DNA from: Nostocaceae cyanobacterium
GTDB taxonomy: Bacteria; Cyanobacteriota; Cyanobacteriia; Cyanobacteriales; Nostocaceae
Assembly (NCBI GenBank): GCA_030065825.1
Contig: JASJCY010000023.1
Span: 1 to 57,922 of the forward strand
Length of the DNA: 57,922 bases
Direction: 5' to 3'
Part shown: positions 1 through 8,297 of the stretch, piece by piece
How positions within the stretch are numbered: position 1 is the first letter of the stretch
Layout: every line of letters starts with the position of its first letter
Made by a program: the position numbers and the translations under genes
Notes under the pieces: generated by a model
Told to the model about the DNA's origin: nothing
Databases searched by the model: none
The model's input: the letters and a program-made list of their open reading frames with translations, nothing else

Positions 1-360
1 CCCTGGGGTTAAAGAGAAGGAGGTGAGGGGGGGATTTGGTAATTTGGTTATTTCCCAAACTGCTGCTTACGGTTGTAGGTTATTGTTTAAGGAATTGAAG
101 GGGGTCGTAGTCTAATTGTTAACTCCCCCGCAATGGGGGGGTATTTTGATGACTACTGTCCAGCTAAAGTGAAAATCAATCAATTTAATCTAGTACAGCG
201 TCAAAATTCATTTGAGGGATATTTCTCCCACTCTTCGAGAAGCCGCTCTCCGAGCGTCTATGTCCTCCTTGTCCTCCCCCTCTCCCTTGTCTTATCCCAA
301 TCTGTCAATTCAAAGTTGACAGACTACTAGTAGTAGGGACGGGGTTACCCTGTCTCTATA
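1..360. other. Intergenic, no supported gene
   Basis: I see no credible gene here. A dispersed repeat at about 226-262 (core CACTCTTCGAGAAGCC) recurs at 29540 and inside the chelatase gene near 2990. At about 299-330 a short inverted repeat (TCTGTCAA/TTGACAGA) is followed by ACTACTAG; the same motif flanks the segment at about 30270-30372. The possible reading frame at 133-330 has no ribosome binding site and a composition that suggests repeat DNA. Confidence 0.6.
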
Positions 361-366
361 GGTAAT

Positions 367-394
367 AAAAAAACCTCGGTGAAAGCAACCGAGG
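367..394 (-). terminator. Rho-independent terminator of psb34
   Basis: Read on the minus strand, a perfect 7-base-pair stem (CCTCGGT/ACCGAGG) with a 7-base loop is followed by seven T residues. It lies about 50 bases past the stop codon of the psb34 gene, in the right orientation to end its transcript. Confidence 0.85.
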
Positions 395-444
395 AGGATG
401 GGAGAAAATCAAATGACGATAAGTGATACCTGAATTGAGAAACT

Positions 445-615
445 CTAGCTAACGGTAAAAGCAACCAAAACTATTACACTGACGAAGACAGCAGCAACCA
501 CACCAAAGAATTTGTAGCGATTTTGTTCTTCTGGTGAGGGATCTTTTGCATAGTATACCTGAGGTTCACGTGCAAAGTTATTCATAATGCCTCTTTCGTC
601 AGTGGTGGTATACAT
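445..615 (-). CDS. psb34: Psb34 / ssl1498-family light-harvesting-like protein
   Basis: This 56-residue protein has an N-terminal MYTTTDERG segment, then NNFAREPQVY, and one C-terminal membrane helix at about residues 36-54. That is the layout of the ssl1498 family, named Psb34 in photosystem II assembly work, whose N-terminal part resembles high-light-inducible proteins. The family is described as binding photosystem II intermediates at the thylakoid membrane. The start is supported by a strong AAGGAAAGGA ribosome binding site just upstream of the ATG, a promoter-like pair further upstream and a clean terminator downstream, so it is probably a single-gene transcript. The identity rests on motif recall rather than an alignment. 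Confidence 0.85.
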   Translation of the reverse strand: MYTTTDERGIMNNFAREPQVYYAKDPSPEEQNRYKFFGVVAAVFVSVIVLVAFTVS

Positions 616-651
616 GAGTTCCTTTCCTTGTTTTGTTAAGTTATGTAAATA

Positions 652-680
652 AAATTAACAGAAATATTACGATGTGTCAA
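652..680 (-). promoter_or_regulatory. Candidate sigma-70 promoter for psb34
   Basis: On the minus strand a consensus -35 box TTGACA (675-680) is followed after 17 bases by TAATTT (652-657) as a weak -10 box. The pair lies 37-65 bases upstream of the psb34 start codon. The -35 box and the spacing are good; the -10 box is only a partial match. Confidence 0.5.
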
Positions 681-1627
681 CAAGGCTTGACGAAATAATT
701 GGTAATTGCTATTCGCGTTTGGTGTTCCCGCGCTGATTGAAAATTTAGGGTCTACCCTACACCGTAGACAGGTCGTGGCTTCTGTAAGTAGGCTATACCA
801 ACAATCAGTGGTGGGTACCCTGCGCTTAAGCTACACCAACAGAGTAAGCAGTGATAGGAAAAAGCGAATTGTTTTGCTATTGGTAAAGCTATTCAAAAGG
901 AATTATTACGTTTTCGGGGAGGTTCAACATTAGAAGCTGGGGGTTTGGGATGGGAATAATTTTTATATTTATTGTTATTTAGCCTAATAACCCAGCTTGA
1001 AATAAATTTTAAGCTGGGAATGTGAGTTAAACGACATTGGTGCAAGTTGTTAGTTAAAACGCACTCTCATTCCTTTTTCAGTCTGATTTATCAGACTTAG
1101 TTTATTAGCCTTGGAATTAATTCCAAGGTAAGATTTTGGACTCATTTGATAGAAGTGCAAGTTATCAGTATTTCTCAAATCAATTACCTAAACTCTGACC
1201 TATACTTTGAGGGTCATATAGGATTACTATATTAGTATTTAGATTAATTTATGCAAAGCAGCTACAACAATTTTACCAAGATTATCGGATAAATTTAGCA
1301 ACGGCTTTTGCAGTCAGTGTTGTTGAACTTTAATAGTAGAAATAACACCATATTTAAGTACATAAATAATAAGAAAAAAACACCTCTGATATTTGTGGAT
1401 AGGGACAAATATTATCTTATTATTAAGTACGCTTATCCTAAATTCAGGGCGAACGCCATTCGCCCCTACAAGTGCGGTATTATATTTAGGATAATCTATT
1501 TTTTCCTATTCCCTAACGCGGTAAGTTATACCAATTCATGAAAATATTGATACATATGTAATGTAGGGGCGCAATGCTTGCGCCCAAAGGTGTAATTTGT
1601 ATCATTTAATGAAGTTAATTAACCTGT
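681..1627. other. Intergenic with a cluster of hairpins
   Basis: No gene is supported. Three perfect inverted repeats lie close together: CCCAGCTT/AAGCTGGG at 991-1018, AGTCTGA/TCAGACT at 1080-1097, and the 20-base palindrome CCTTGGAATTAATTCCAAGG at 1109-1128. At about 1446-1464 and 1566-1582 are two members of a GGGCGNA/TNCGCCC stem-loop family. Fragments similar to repeats near 15890 occur at about 750-790. Confidence 0.6.
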
Positions 1628-4600
1628 CTAAACCGTCACTCCTTCCAATTCCTCATCGGTTAAATCATACAAATTCCGCAACTGCTGCAACTTCTCCTCA
1701 CTAGCTTGCCAAAAACCCCTCCCATGTGCCTCCAACATCCTCCCCACAATGTTCCGAAACGCTTCCGGATTGGCTTGACGCAATTTTTCCGCCATCTGTG
1801 CATCTAAAGCGTAAGTATCAGCAGCTTGGTCATATACCCAATCATCAGTAAAATCAGCAGTACCACCCCAACCAATCAAAGCTGTCATCCGTTGAGATAT
1901 TTCATAAGCACCACCAGAACCTTGATTAGCCATAGCATTTGCCCATTTTGGGTTTAACAACTTGGTGCGGTACTCCATCCGCAGTAAATCATCCAAATTC
2001 CGGGGAGTAGTATCCTTGGAGAAACTTTCCACAAAACTGGTAGTTACCTTCCTTCCCCCTTGTTTCTCTGCTGCTTTCTTCAAACCTCCCGTATTGGCAT
2101 AATATTCCTGAATATCAGTCAAACCATATTCCACCGAATCAATTTCTTGGACAATGCGATCGCTAGTTTGCAATAATTGCTTCAATACTTGCGGTCTAGC
2201 TTGACCCTTATCTTGCTTCCCATAACTAAACACATTGCGACTTTCCCAAGTATTTGCCAACTCATCACTAGATTCCCAATTCCCATCCACCACCTGGTCA
2301 TTTACCAAGGAACCGAAATCCCCCGCAGGGTTAGAAAACAACCTCGCGGAAACATTCTCTACCCCTTGGCTTTTTAACGTCAAAGCATGTTTCCTGATAA
2401 AATTCTCCTCCTCCGACTCATCTGCATCCGCAGCCCGTTGAAACAAATCATCCAATAATTCGATAATATTTACAAAGGTATCCCGGAAAATCCCCGACAA
2501 ATTCCCCAACACATCAATCCGGGGATGTCCCACCTCCGTTAAAGGTTTTAACTCATAACGGACAATTCTCCCCGTCCCTTCCTTGACAGGTTCCGCACCC
2601 ACCAACTCCAAAAGAATCCCCAGAGACTCACCCTTAGTCTTAATAGCATCCAAACCCCATAACAATACTGCTACAGTTTCCGGATACTTCCCATGTTCTT
2701 GTAAATGCTGCTGAATAATCTTCTTAGCAATCTCCCGTCCCCTTTCATAAGCACCCGCAGAAGGCATTCTATAGGGATCTAAAGCATGAATATTCCTTCC
2801 GGTAGGTAGAACCCCCGCACCATCCCGCAACAAATCACCACCCGGTGCAGGTGTAATATACTCCCCATTCAAACCCCGCAACAGATTCGTCAACTCCTCC
2901 GTACTCCGCATCAACAAATCCCTAATTACTCCCTCCTCCTTCTCCCTTTCCTCCTTTCTCTCTTCCTCCTCTTCCTCCTCTTCTCTGCGTCCACTCTTCG
3001 AGAAGCCAACCTTCGGGTGTCTACTGCGTCTGTGCGGTTCAATTTCTTCTTCCTCCTCCCCAAAATAAGCCTGTAAATATGAATTCATCTCCTCCTCATT
3101 AGGTGCTTCCCCCAAAACATGCAACCCCGAAGAAAACAGACGATTCTCCAACACCTGCAAATACTCATACAACCCCACCAAATAATCATCAAAAGCGTGT
3201 TGACTAAACAACCGCACATTCTCCGGACTAAAAGCAATTCCTAACTTCCTCGCTTCCGCAAACGGACAATCAGCATCCAACCCTGTATCCACAATTTTCT
3301 TACAAATTCCCTCCTTCAAAACATAATTCTTCTCCTTATCCTCCCGATACTCCGCAATCAAATCCCGCAGTGCAACCAACTCCTTATACAACCCCGCACG
3401 TCCATAGGGAGGTACATTGTGAGAAATCAACACCCCATAACCGCGACGCTTTGCCAAAATCGACTCCGAAGGATTATTCGCTGCATATATGTACAAATTT
3501 GGCAAATCACCCAACAAAATATCCGACCAAGAATAACCAGTATTACCCAAAGGAGAACCCGGTAACCATTCCACCGTCCCATGCATCCCGAAATGCACCA
3601 CAGCATCCGCTTCAAATTCATTCTGCAACCACTTATAAAAAGCAGCATACTGGGGATGGGGAGTCATATCCCTCTCAAACATCAACCGCATCGGGTCACC
3701 TTGTATACCCAAGGGAGGTTGTACCCCAATCCAAACATTTCCCAACTCCACACCACCAATTTGAAACTCATCCCCAAAAGTCTTAATCCCACTACCCGTG
3801 AGGGATTTCCATTGCTTCTCAATTCGGGAAGTACCTAAATATCCCAACCACTTCTCTAACTGACGCACATTTACAGTATTAGTCAGAGATTTTGTAGGAT
3901 ATTCATCCGTTAAATCATCAATTGCAACTTCATCTGCTTCCTTCACCAAACGAATTAACTCTTCCCCATCTTTCGGTAACTCCCCAACGGTATAACCCTG
4001 TTGTTTTAACTCCTGCAAAAACTTGATTAAACTACGAGGAACATTTAACAACGCTGCTGTTCCCACCGCACCATAACCAGGAGGAAAACCATACAAAATT
4101 ATCGCAATTTTCCTTTCACAAGCAGGTTTTTTTCCTAGATTAATCCAATTTTTAACTCTACCAATTAATCTTTGTACCCTTTCTGGAACTAAGTAAATAT
4201 CCTCTCCCACCAAACCACCAAGGGGAACCGTATCAATTGCCCCATCCAATTCCGGTAAAGCGTATAAAACCACACTTTGCAAACCTCCAATACCCTGGCG
4301 CGTCCAAGAATAAATATCTTGAATTAACAGCGGTGCAGCGACGATATAAGGCACATTCTTGGCGCTGAGGATGCGTTTGGCTACTGATACCTGTCTTCCC
4401 GCTTCCATCGACCCTGCTGGACCTCCTACCAGGGGGAAACCAATGGTGGAGACAATAGCATCCACCTGTACCGCATCTGGGGATAAAGAAGCAATTTCCA
4501 CATTACCACTTTGCCGTTGCTGGGTTTCATACTCAGTAGTCATCCAATCCCGCACAGCAACATGTCCCTCCACACCGTTGATAAATATAGGTAAGGGAAT

Positions 4601-5422
4601 TAAACCTGCTTTCTCAAAATAGCGAATCAGTTGAGATATGTATGGCTGTTTGGTAATTACGTGTTTGCGGTAAAGGAGAATACCCACAACTGACCTCACC
4701 CCGCCTACGGCACCCCTCTCCTTAGCAAGGAGAGGGGCTGGGGTGAGGTTATTGATATACGATTCCAGATATGCTTTCGGGGATTCAAAATAACCTTGAT
4801 AATCCGGATGCAGTAATCCCATATTCGGGGTTTCTACGGGTGGGGGGATGTCGCCAACTTTCAACCCCAAGTATTTTTCTCCTAATATCCAAAATAGGGA
4901 AGCGACATTATCAGAACCCCCAGCATTCCAATAGCCATAAATAATTAACCAATTACGTAAATCCTGAACCTTACCAATGGGTATAAATTTTAATAACTTT
5001 GGTCCAACCTTTAAAAAGCTAATATAGCCAGCAAGCTTATCTTCTTCCCTGCCATTACTGAATTTATCGAGTATAAATTTCACAGGTTTGGGCATACCCT
5101 TGGGTTTATCACCTATACTAAAAGCACCCAACTTGGTACAAGCCATTAATTCCAAAGCAGACTCAAACACCAGACAGATAGGAATTTGAGAAATGCGATC
5201 GCGCAACCACAATACCTGGTCATAATCAAACAATAAGCTACCAAAAAACACATCCGCACCATCTAGTGCTGTTTCCACCGACCTGCGCTTACTGGTAATA
5301 TCGCGATCGCTAAACACTCGTACATCCAAATCTTGACAGCGAGAAGTCGCAGCAAAAGCAGCTTGACGGTACAAGTCAGCATTGAAAGATTCAAAACCAG
5401 CAATCAAAACGATGCGTTTCAT
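1628..5422 (-). CDS. chlH: Magnesium chelatase subunit H (ChlH/CobN family, divergent paralogue)
   Basis: The 1264-residue protein belongs to the BchH/ChlH/CobN family, the large porphyrin-binding subunit that works with ChlI and ChlD to insert magnesium into protoporphyrin IX. Family blocks are clear, for example GYWNAGGSDN, VVHFGMHGTVEWLPG, VAVLLWGLDAIKTKGES, and the C-terminal EAHGRGFWQASEEKL. The N-terminus (MKRIVLIAGFESF) and total length differ from the longer ChlH of about 1330 residues that I know as the main cyanobacterial form, so I read this as a second paralogue; a cobaltochelatase role cannot be excluded. Two segments look foreign: residues about 225-243 are encoded by an intergenic repeat family, and residues about 785-828 are a Glu/Arg-rich tract containing another dispersed repeat. 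Both keep the frame. No operon partner is adjacent. Confidence 0.88.
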   Translation of the reverse strand: MKRIVLIAGFESFNADLYRQAAFAATSRCQDLDVRVFSDRDITSKRRSVETALDGADVFFGSLLFDYDQVLWLRDRISQIPICLVFESALELMACTKLGAFSIGDKPKGMPKPVKFILDKFSNGREEDKLAGYISFLKVGPKLLKFIPIGKVQDLRNWLIIYGYWNAGGSDNVASLFWILGEKYLGLKVGDIPPPVETPNMGLLHPDYQGYFESPKAYLESYINNLTPAPLLAKERGAVGGVRSVVGILLYRKHVITKQPYISQLIRYFEKAGLIPLPIFINGVEGHVAVRDWMTTEYETQQRQSGNVEIASLSPDAVQVDAIVSTIGFPLVGGPAGSMEAGRQVSVAKRILSAKNVPYIVAAPLLIQDIYSWTRQGIGGLQSVVLYALPELDGAIDTVPLGGLVGEDIYLVPERVQRLIGRVKNWINLGKKPACERKIAIILYGFPPGYGAVGTAALLNVPRSLIKFLQELKQQGYTVGELPKDGEELIRLVKEADEVAIDDLTDEYPTKSLTNTVNVRQLEKWLGYLGTSRIEKQWKSLTGSGIKTFGDEFQIGGVELGNVWIGVQPPLGIQGDPMRLMFERDMTPHPQYAAFYKWLQNEFEADAVVHFGMHGTVEWLPGSPLGNTGYSWSDILLGDLPNLYIYAANNPSESILAKRRGYGVLISHNVPPYGRAGLYKELVALRDLIAEYREDKEKNYVLKEGICKKIVDTGLDADCPFAEARKLGIAFSPENVRLFSQHAFDDYLVGLYEYLQVLENRLFSSGLHVLGEAPNEEEMNSYLQAYFGEEEEEIEPHRRSRHPKVGFSKSGRREEEEEEEERKEEREKEEGVIRDLLMRSTEELTNLLRGLNGEYITPAPGGDLLRDGAGVLPTGRNIHALDPYRMPSAGAYERGREIAKKIIQQHLQEHGKYPETVAVLLWGLDAIKTKGESLGILLELVGAEPVKEGTGRIVRYELKPLTEVGHPRIDVLGNLSGIFRDTFVNIIELLDDLFQRAADADESEEENFIRKHALTLKSQGVENVSARLFSNPAGDFGSLVNDQVVDGNWESSDELANTWESRNVFSYGKQDKGQARPQVLKQLLQTSDRIVQEIDSVEYGLTDIQEYYANTGGLKKAAEKQGGRKVTTSFVESFSKDTTPRNLDDLLRMEYRTKLLNPKWANAMANQGSGGAYEISQRMTALIGWGGTADFTDDWVYDQAADTYALDAQMAEKLRQANPEAFRNIVGRMLEAHGRGFWQASEEKLQQLRNLYDLTDEELEGVTV
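2981..3042. repeat. Dispersed repeat carried in frame inside chlH (copy 1)
   Basis: This segment contains CACTCTTCGAGAAGCC followed by a GTCTACTGCGTC tail. The same core occurs between genes at about 226-262 and 29540-29585. Here it lies within the chlH reading frame and encodes a basic peptide (HRRSRHPKVGFSKSGRR) flanked by Glu-rich tracts. It contains no stop codon in the chlH frame. Confidence 0.75.
4694..4748. repeat. CCTCACCCC-type palindromic repeat in frame inside chlH (copy 2)
   Basis: The 55-base element begins CCTCACCCC and ends GGGGTGAGG, with an inner CCCCTCTCC/GGAGAGGGG palindrome. Other copies lie between genes at 8598, 30395, 30947, 31056, 51055 and 51832. In chlH it encodes LTPAPLLAKERGAVGGVR and joins conserved sequence on both sides without a frameshift. 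Confidence 0.85.
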
Positions 5423-6187
5423 GTTCTGAAGTTAAATAAGTTAAAAAATATTTCTTTACTTCAATCTTACTTAAAGTAGGAAATAAAGGAGGAGAAACAA
5501 GGTAGAGGGGGAACAAGGGGGAGAGTCATGTCTTGCAACTGGGTGAAAAACCGGGTTTATTGAGAATGACTAATAGCGAAAATCTAAATTTTGCGTTGAT
5601 AAACCCAGTTTTTTTAGTCTTGTCGAGAATGGTGCAACATGGGAAACAAAGACAGGAGAAACAAGGTAGAGGAGGGAGAAAAGTTTCACCACCAAGGATG
5701 AAAGTAGAATTTTTCCTATTCCCCATTCCCTATTCCCCATTCCCTATTAGACCTCTGGGAAAAAGAATGTTCCAGACACGTAGCAAGATCCCGCAGGGTA
5801 ATTTCGCGTCTGGAATAAGGGTTCCGGGTAACGCATAATTAATTTCCACACCTATGTCTATTCCCCATTCCCTATTCCCCATTCCCCATTCCCCATTCCC
5901 TATTCCCTATTCCCTATTCCCTGTTAAGAGTTCCCAACTTTCAAGTCACAGGAGGGGGAATATTGTTCCCCTCACCACTCGTTCAATAGGAATGTTATAT
6001 TTTCCACCAGTGTCTTTTGGTATAAGTTTCTTGCTGTTATTATCCATACACTGGATATTTTGGTAAAAACTGGATAGGAAGATGAAATTTCAATCTTCTA
6101 ACCAAAATAGCAATATACCTAAGAAGTGATGCAATAAAAATGTTCGTCAAACAGCAGCTAGATTAGTTGAGGCAAGAGGTAAAGAAA
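5423..6187. other. Intergenic filled with repeats
   Basis: No gene is supported. The region contains one CTTGCA-terminated MITE-like repeat (5527-5642), two heptad tracts of ATTCCCC/ATTCCCT (about 5717-5749 and 5862-5928), and an inverted CCAGACACG/CGCGTCTGG repeat at about 5772-5816. The last 120 bases are AT-rich and lead to the amidase gene. Confidence 0.65.
5527..5642. mobile_element. MITE-like repeat, CTTGCA family, copy 1
   Basis: The element is about 115 bases long, has ends resembling CATATCTTGCACC in inverted orientation, and carries internal AACCGGGTTT and AAACCCAG motifs that can pair. Six more copies, one degenerate, lie at 24804, 25030, 51506, 55354, 55561 and 57310. It has no coding capacity. 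Confidence 0.7.
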
Positions 6188-7135
6188 ATGAAAATTGGAA
6201 TTGATATCGGACATAATACTCCCCCAGATACTGGTGCTACAGGGATTAGATTTGAGGATGAATTAACTTTAGATGTGGGAACTAGAGTTATAGAAAAACT
6301 CAAAGCATTGGGTTATCAAGTGATAGACTGCAAACCCAACCGTGCGAGGTCAATTACCGACTCCCTTGCTAGTCGATGTAATATTGCTAATGCTAACAGA
6401 GTCGAGGTTTTTGTATCCATTCATTTTAATGCTTTTAATAAACTAGCAAATGGCACTGAAATTTTTGCCATGAGTAATGCTGGGAGAAAAATTGCCCAGC
6501 CAGTATTAGATGAAATTGTCAAATTAGGATTTTTTAATCGCGGGGTTAAAAATGGTTCTCACCTTTACGTCCTCAAAAATACAAATATGTCAGCTATTCT
6601 CATAGAATGTTGCTTTTGTGATTCTCGTAAAGACATGAATCGTTTTGAGGCAGAAGCAATGGCAAATGCCATTGTTAAAGGCTTAACTGGTAAATTACCA
6701 GAATCAGAACAAGAAGTGGATCGTATACCCGATGAAGAAGACAATCCTAATACTAGCGTCCTCCGATTACAACAAGCTTTGAATAGGTTAAGAATTATCG
6801 GTCTAAATGGTCAACGCTTGGATGAAGATGGCTTTATTGGTCCCCAAACAAAATTTGCCATAGAAAACTTTCAGAGGATTGTTGCTGTTCAACCAACTGG
6901 AATTGCTGGAGATACAACTTGGGGGGCAATTAATCAAATTTTAGCAAAAAGAATTCTTAGAAGAAATCATGCTGGTGGTGTAGCTGTGAGATACCTACAA
7001 CATCGTTTAGGTGCTGAAAATGACGGTATTTATGGTCCACAAACTGAAGGCTTGGTGAGGAGATTTCAACAACAAAATGGTTTAATTGCTGATGGAATTG
7101 TGGGATTAATGACCTGGGGGAAATTACTTGGTTAG
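6188..7135 (+). CDS. N-acetylmuramoyl-L-alanine amidase with two peptidoglycan-binding domains
   Basis: The 315-residue protein has an Amidase_3 zinc hydrolase domain (about residues 2-170), which cleaves the amide bond between muramic acid and the stem peptide. Likely zinc ligands and catalytic residues are His9 (DIGHN), Glu23 or Glu25, His79 (SIHFNAF) and Glu140 (ILIECCF). Two PG_binding_1 repeats follow, at about 185-250 and 260-315 (DGFIGPQTKFAIENFQ; DGIYGPQTEGLVRRFQ). I chose the ATG at 6188 because GAGGT lies 7 bases upstream; a TTG at 6167 is possible. No signal peptide is visible, which is unusual for a periplasmic amidase and resembles endolysin design. The next gene encodes another wall hydrolase in the same direction. 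Confidence 0.88.
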   Translation: MKIGIDIGHNTPPDTGATGIRFEDELTLDVGTRVIEKLKALGYQVIDCKPNRARSITDSLASRCNIANANRVEVFVSIHFNAFNKLANGTEIFAMSNAGRKIAQPVLDEIVKLGFFNRGVKNGSHLYVLKNTNMSAILIECCFCDSRKDMNRFEAEAMANAIVKGLTGKLPESEQEVDRIPDEEDNPNTSVLRLQQALNRLRIIGLNGQRLDEDGFIGPQTKFAIENFQRIVAVQPTGIAGDTTWGAINQILAKRILRRNHAGGVAVRYLQHRLGAENDGIYGPQTEGLVRRFQQQNGLIADGIVGLMTWGKLLG

Positions 7136-7217
7136 TTATTAATTAATAGCTATGATATTCGATTTATTTTTTCGGGATTTTGACAATTAATCACAGTTTT
7201 ATGGAGGAGATATAATC

Positions 7218-8297
7218 ATGGCATTTGATATCAGCGTGCTGCAACTCCCATTACTCACAGTAGGTTCTAATAATTCTACTGTGTTAGCTTGGCAAAAATT
7301 TTTAAAATCACAGGATTTACCTGTTGGATTTGTTGATGGTGATTTCGGTCGGCAAACAGCTTTAGCTACTCGCATGTATCAACAAAAAAATAATTTGCTT
7401 GCCGATGGTGTCGTTGGTAATATGACCTATAATGTGGCAGCAACCCAAGGTTTTATTTCTCTAATTAGTAATCTCGATGGCAATAAATTAATGATGTATC
7501 TTGGCTTTGGAGAAACAGAAGTCAAAGATTTACAAAGAAGTTTAAATCAGGTAGCACAATTACCTCCTCCTTTGGTAGTAGATGGTGATTTTGGACCTAG
7601 AAGTCTTAAGGGTTTAGCTGAAGCATACAAGAAAAGAGATGTACGCTTACGTGAAGAATTAGAAGAAGCACTTAGTAGTGCAACCAAAGACAAATTAGGG
7701 TCAGATTTTACCCAAGCACTAGATATTTTTAACGACTATGGCAAAACCCTGAGATTTCGTCTCAGCGGTTCCCATTGGTATGAAAGTTTTCCCACCAGCA
7801 AGTTAATTTCTGATTTAAGAACACCATTTCGACAAAAAGTAGAAGCTTTCCAAAAAGCATTAATTGATGCTGGTTGTCAAGTGATTGTCACTGCTACCCA
7901 TCGTCCCAGACAACGTGCATACCTGATGCACTACGCTGCTAGAATTTATAGAAGGGATATTTCTCCTTGGTATGTACCGCGTATGGGTGGTGTTGATATA
8001 GATTGGGTACATTACACTAACGCTGGCTCCCTACAAGCTGCTAAAGATATGCTAGATGCTTATGGTATTGGTGGTAACCCTGTTTCTTTAAACTCCCGTC
8101 ATATCCAAAGGTTAGCCATTGATTGGAATGTCACTTGGAATGGTACAATTAGAATTAGGGATGGTTATGGAAGAACCGTGAGTATTGGTAGTCCCAATAA
8201 TGCTTCTTTAAATTGGCGAATGTGGCGTATTGGTTCTTCCTACGGAGTGTATAAATTACAAGGAGATCCCCCTCATTGGTCAGTAGATGGCTATTAA
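7218..8297 (+). CDS. Peptidoglycan-binding, M15-like peptidase domain protein
   Basis: The 359-residue protein begins with a PG_binding_1 domain (about residues 10-75, DGDFGRQTALATRMYQ), has a second degenerate one around 95-135 (DGDFGPRSLKGLAEAY), and ends in a domain with hallmarks of M15 D-Ala-D-Ala carboxypeptidases or VanY-like endopeptidases. Likely metal ligands are His295 and Asp302 (SRHIQRLAIDW) and His353 (PPHWSVD). It starts 82 bases after the amidase with a GGAGGAG site, so the two may share a transcript. It also has no signal peptide. The stop codon is followed at once by a long heptad-repeat block. The peptidase assignment is inferred from the His/Asp spacing. Confidence 0.75.
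   Translation: MAFDISVLQLPLLTVGSNNSTVLAWQKFLKSQDLPVGFVDGDFGRQTALATRMYQQKNNLLADGVVGNMTYNVAATQGFISLISNLDGNKLMMYLGFGETEVKDLQRSLNQVAQLPPPLVVDGDFGPRSLKGLAEAYKKRDVRLREELEEALSSATKDKLGSDFTQALDIFNDYGKTLRFRLSGSHWYESFPTSKLISDLRTPFRQKVEAFQKALIDAGCQVIVTATHRPRQRAYLMHYAARIYRRDISPWYVPRMGGVDIDWVHYTNAGSLQAAKDMLDAYGIGGNPVSLNSRHIQRLAIDWNVTWNGTIRIRDGYGRTVSIGSPNNASLNWRMWRIGSSYGVYKLQGDPPHWSVDGY

Noticed and set aside
706-933. 75-codon frame upstream of psb34
   Set aside because: It overlaps dispersed repeat fragments and lacks a ribosome binding site and protein-like features.
3370-3838. Long reading frames opposite chlH (about 85-138 codons)
   Set aside because: They are antisense to conserved ChlH sequence, have no ribosome binding sites and show biased composition typical of shadow frames.
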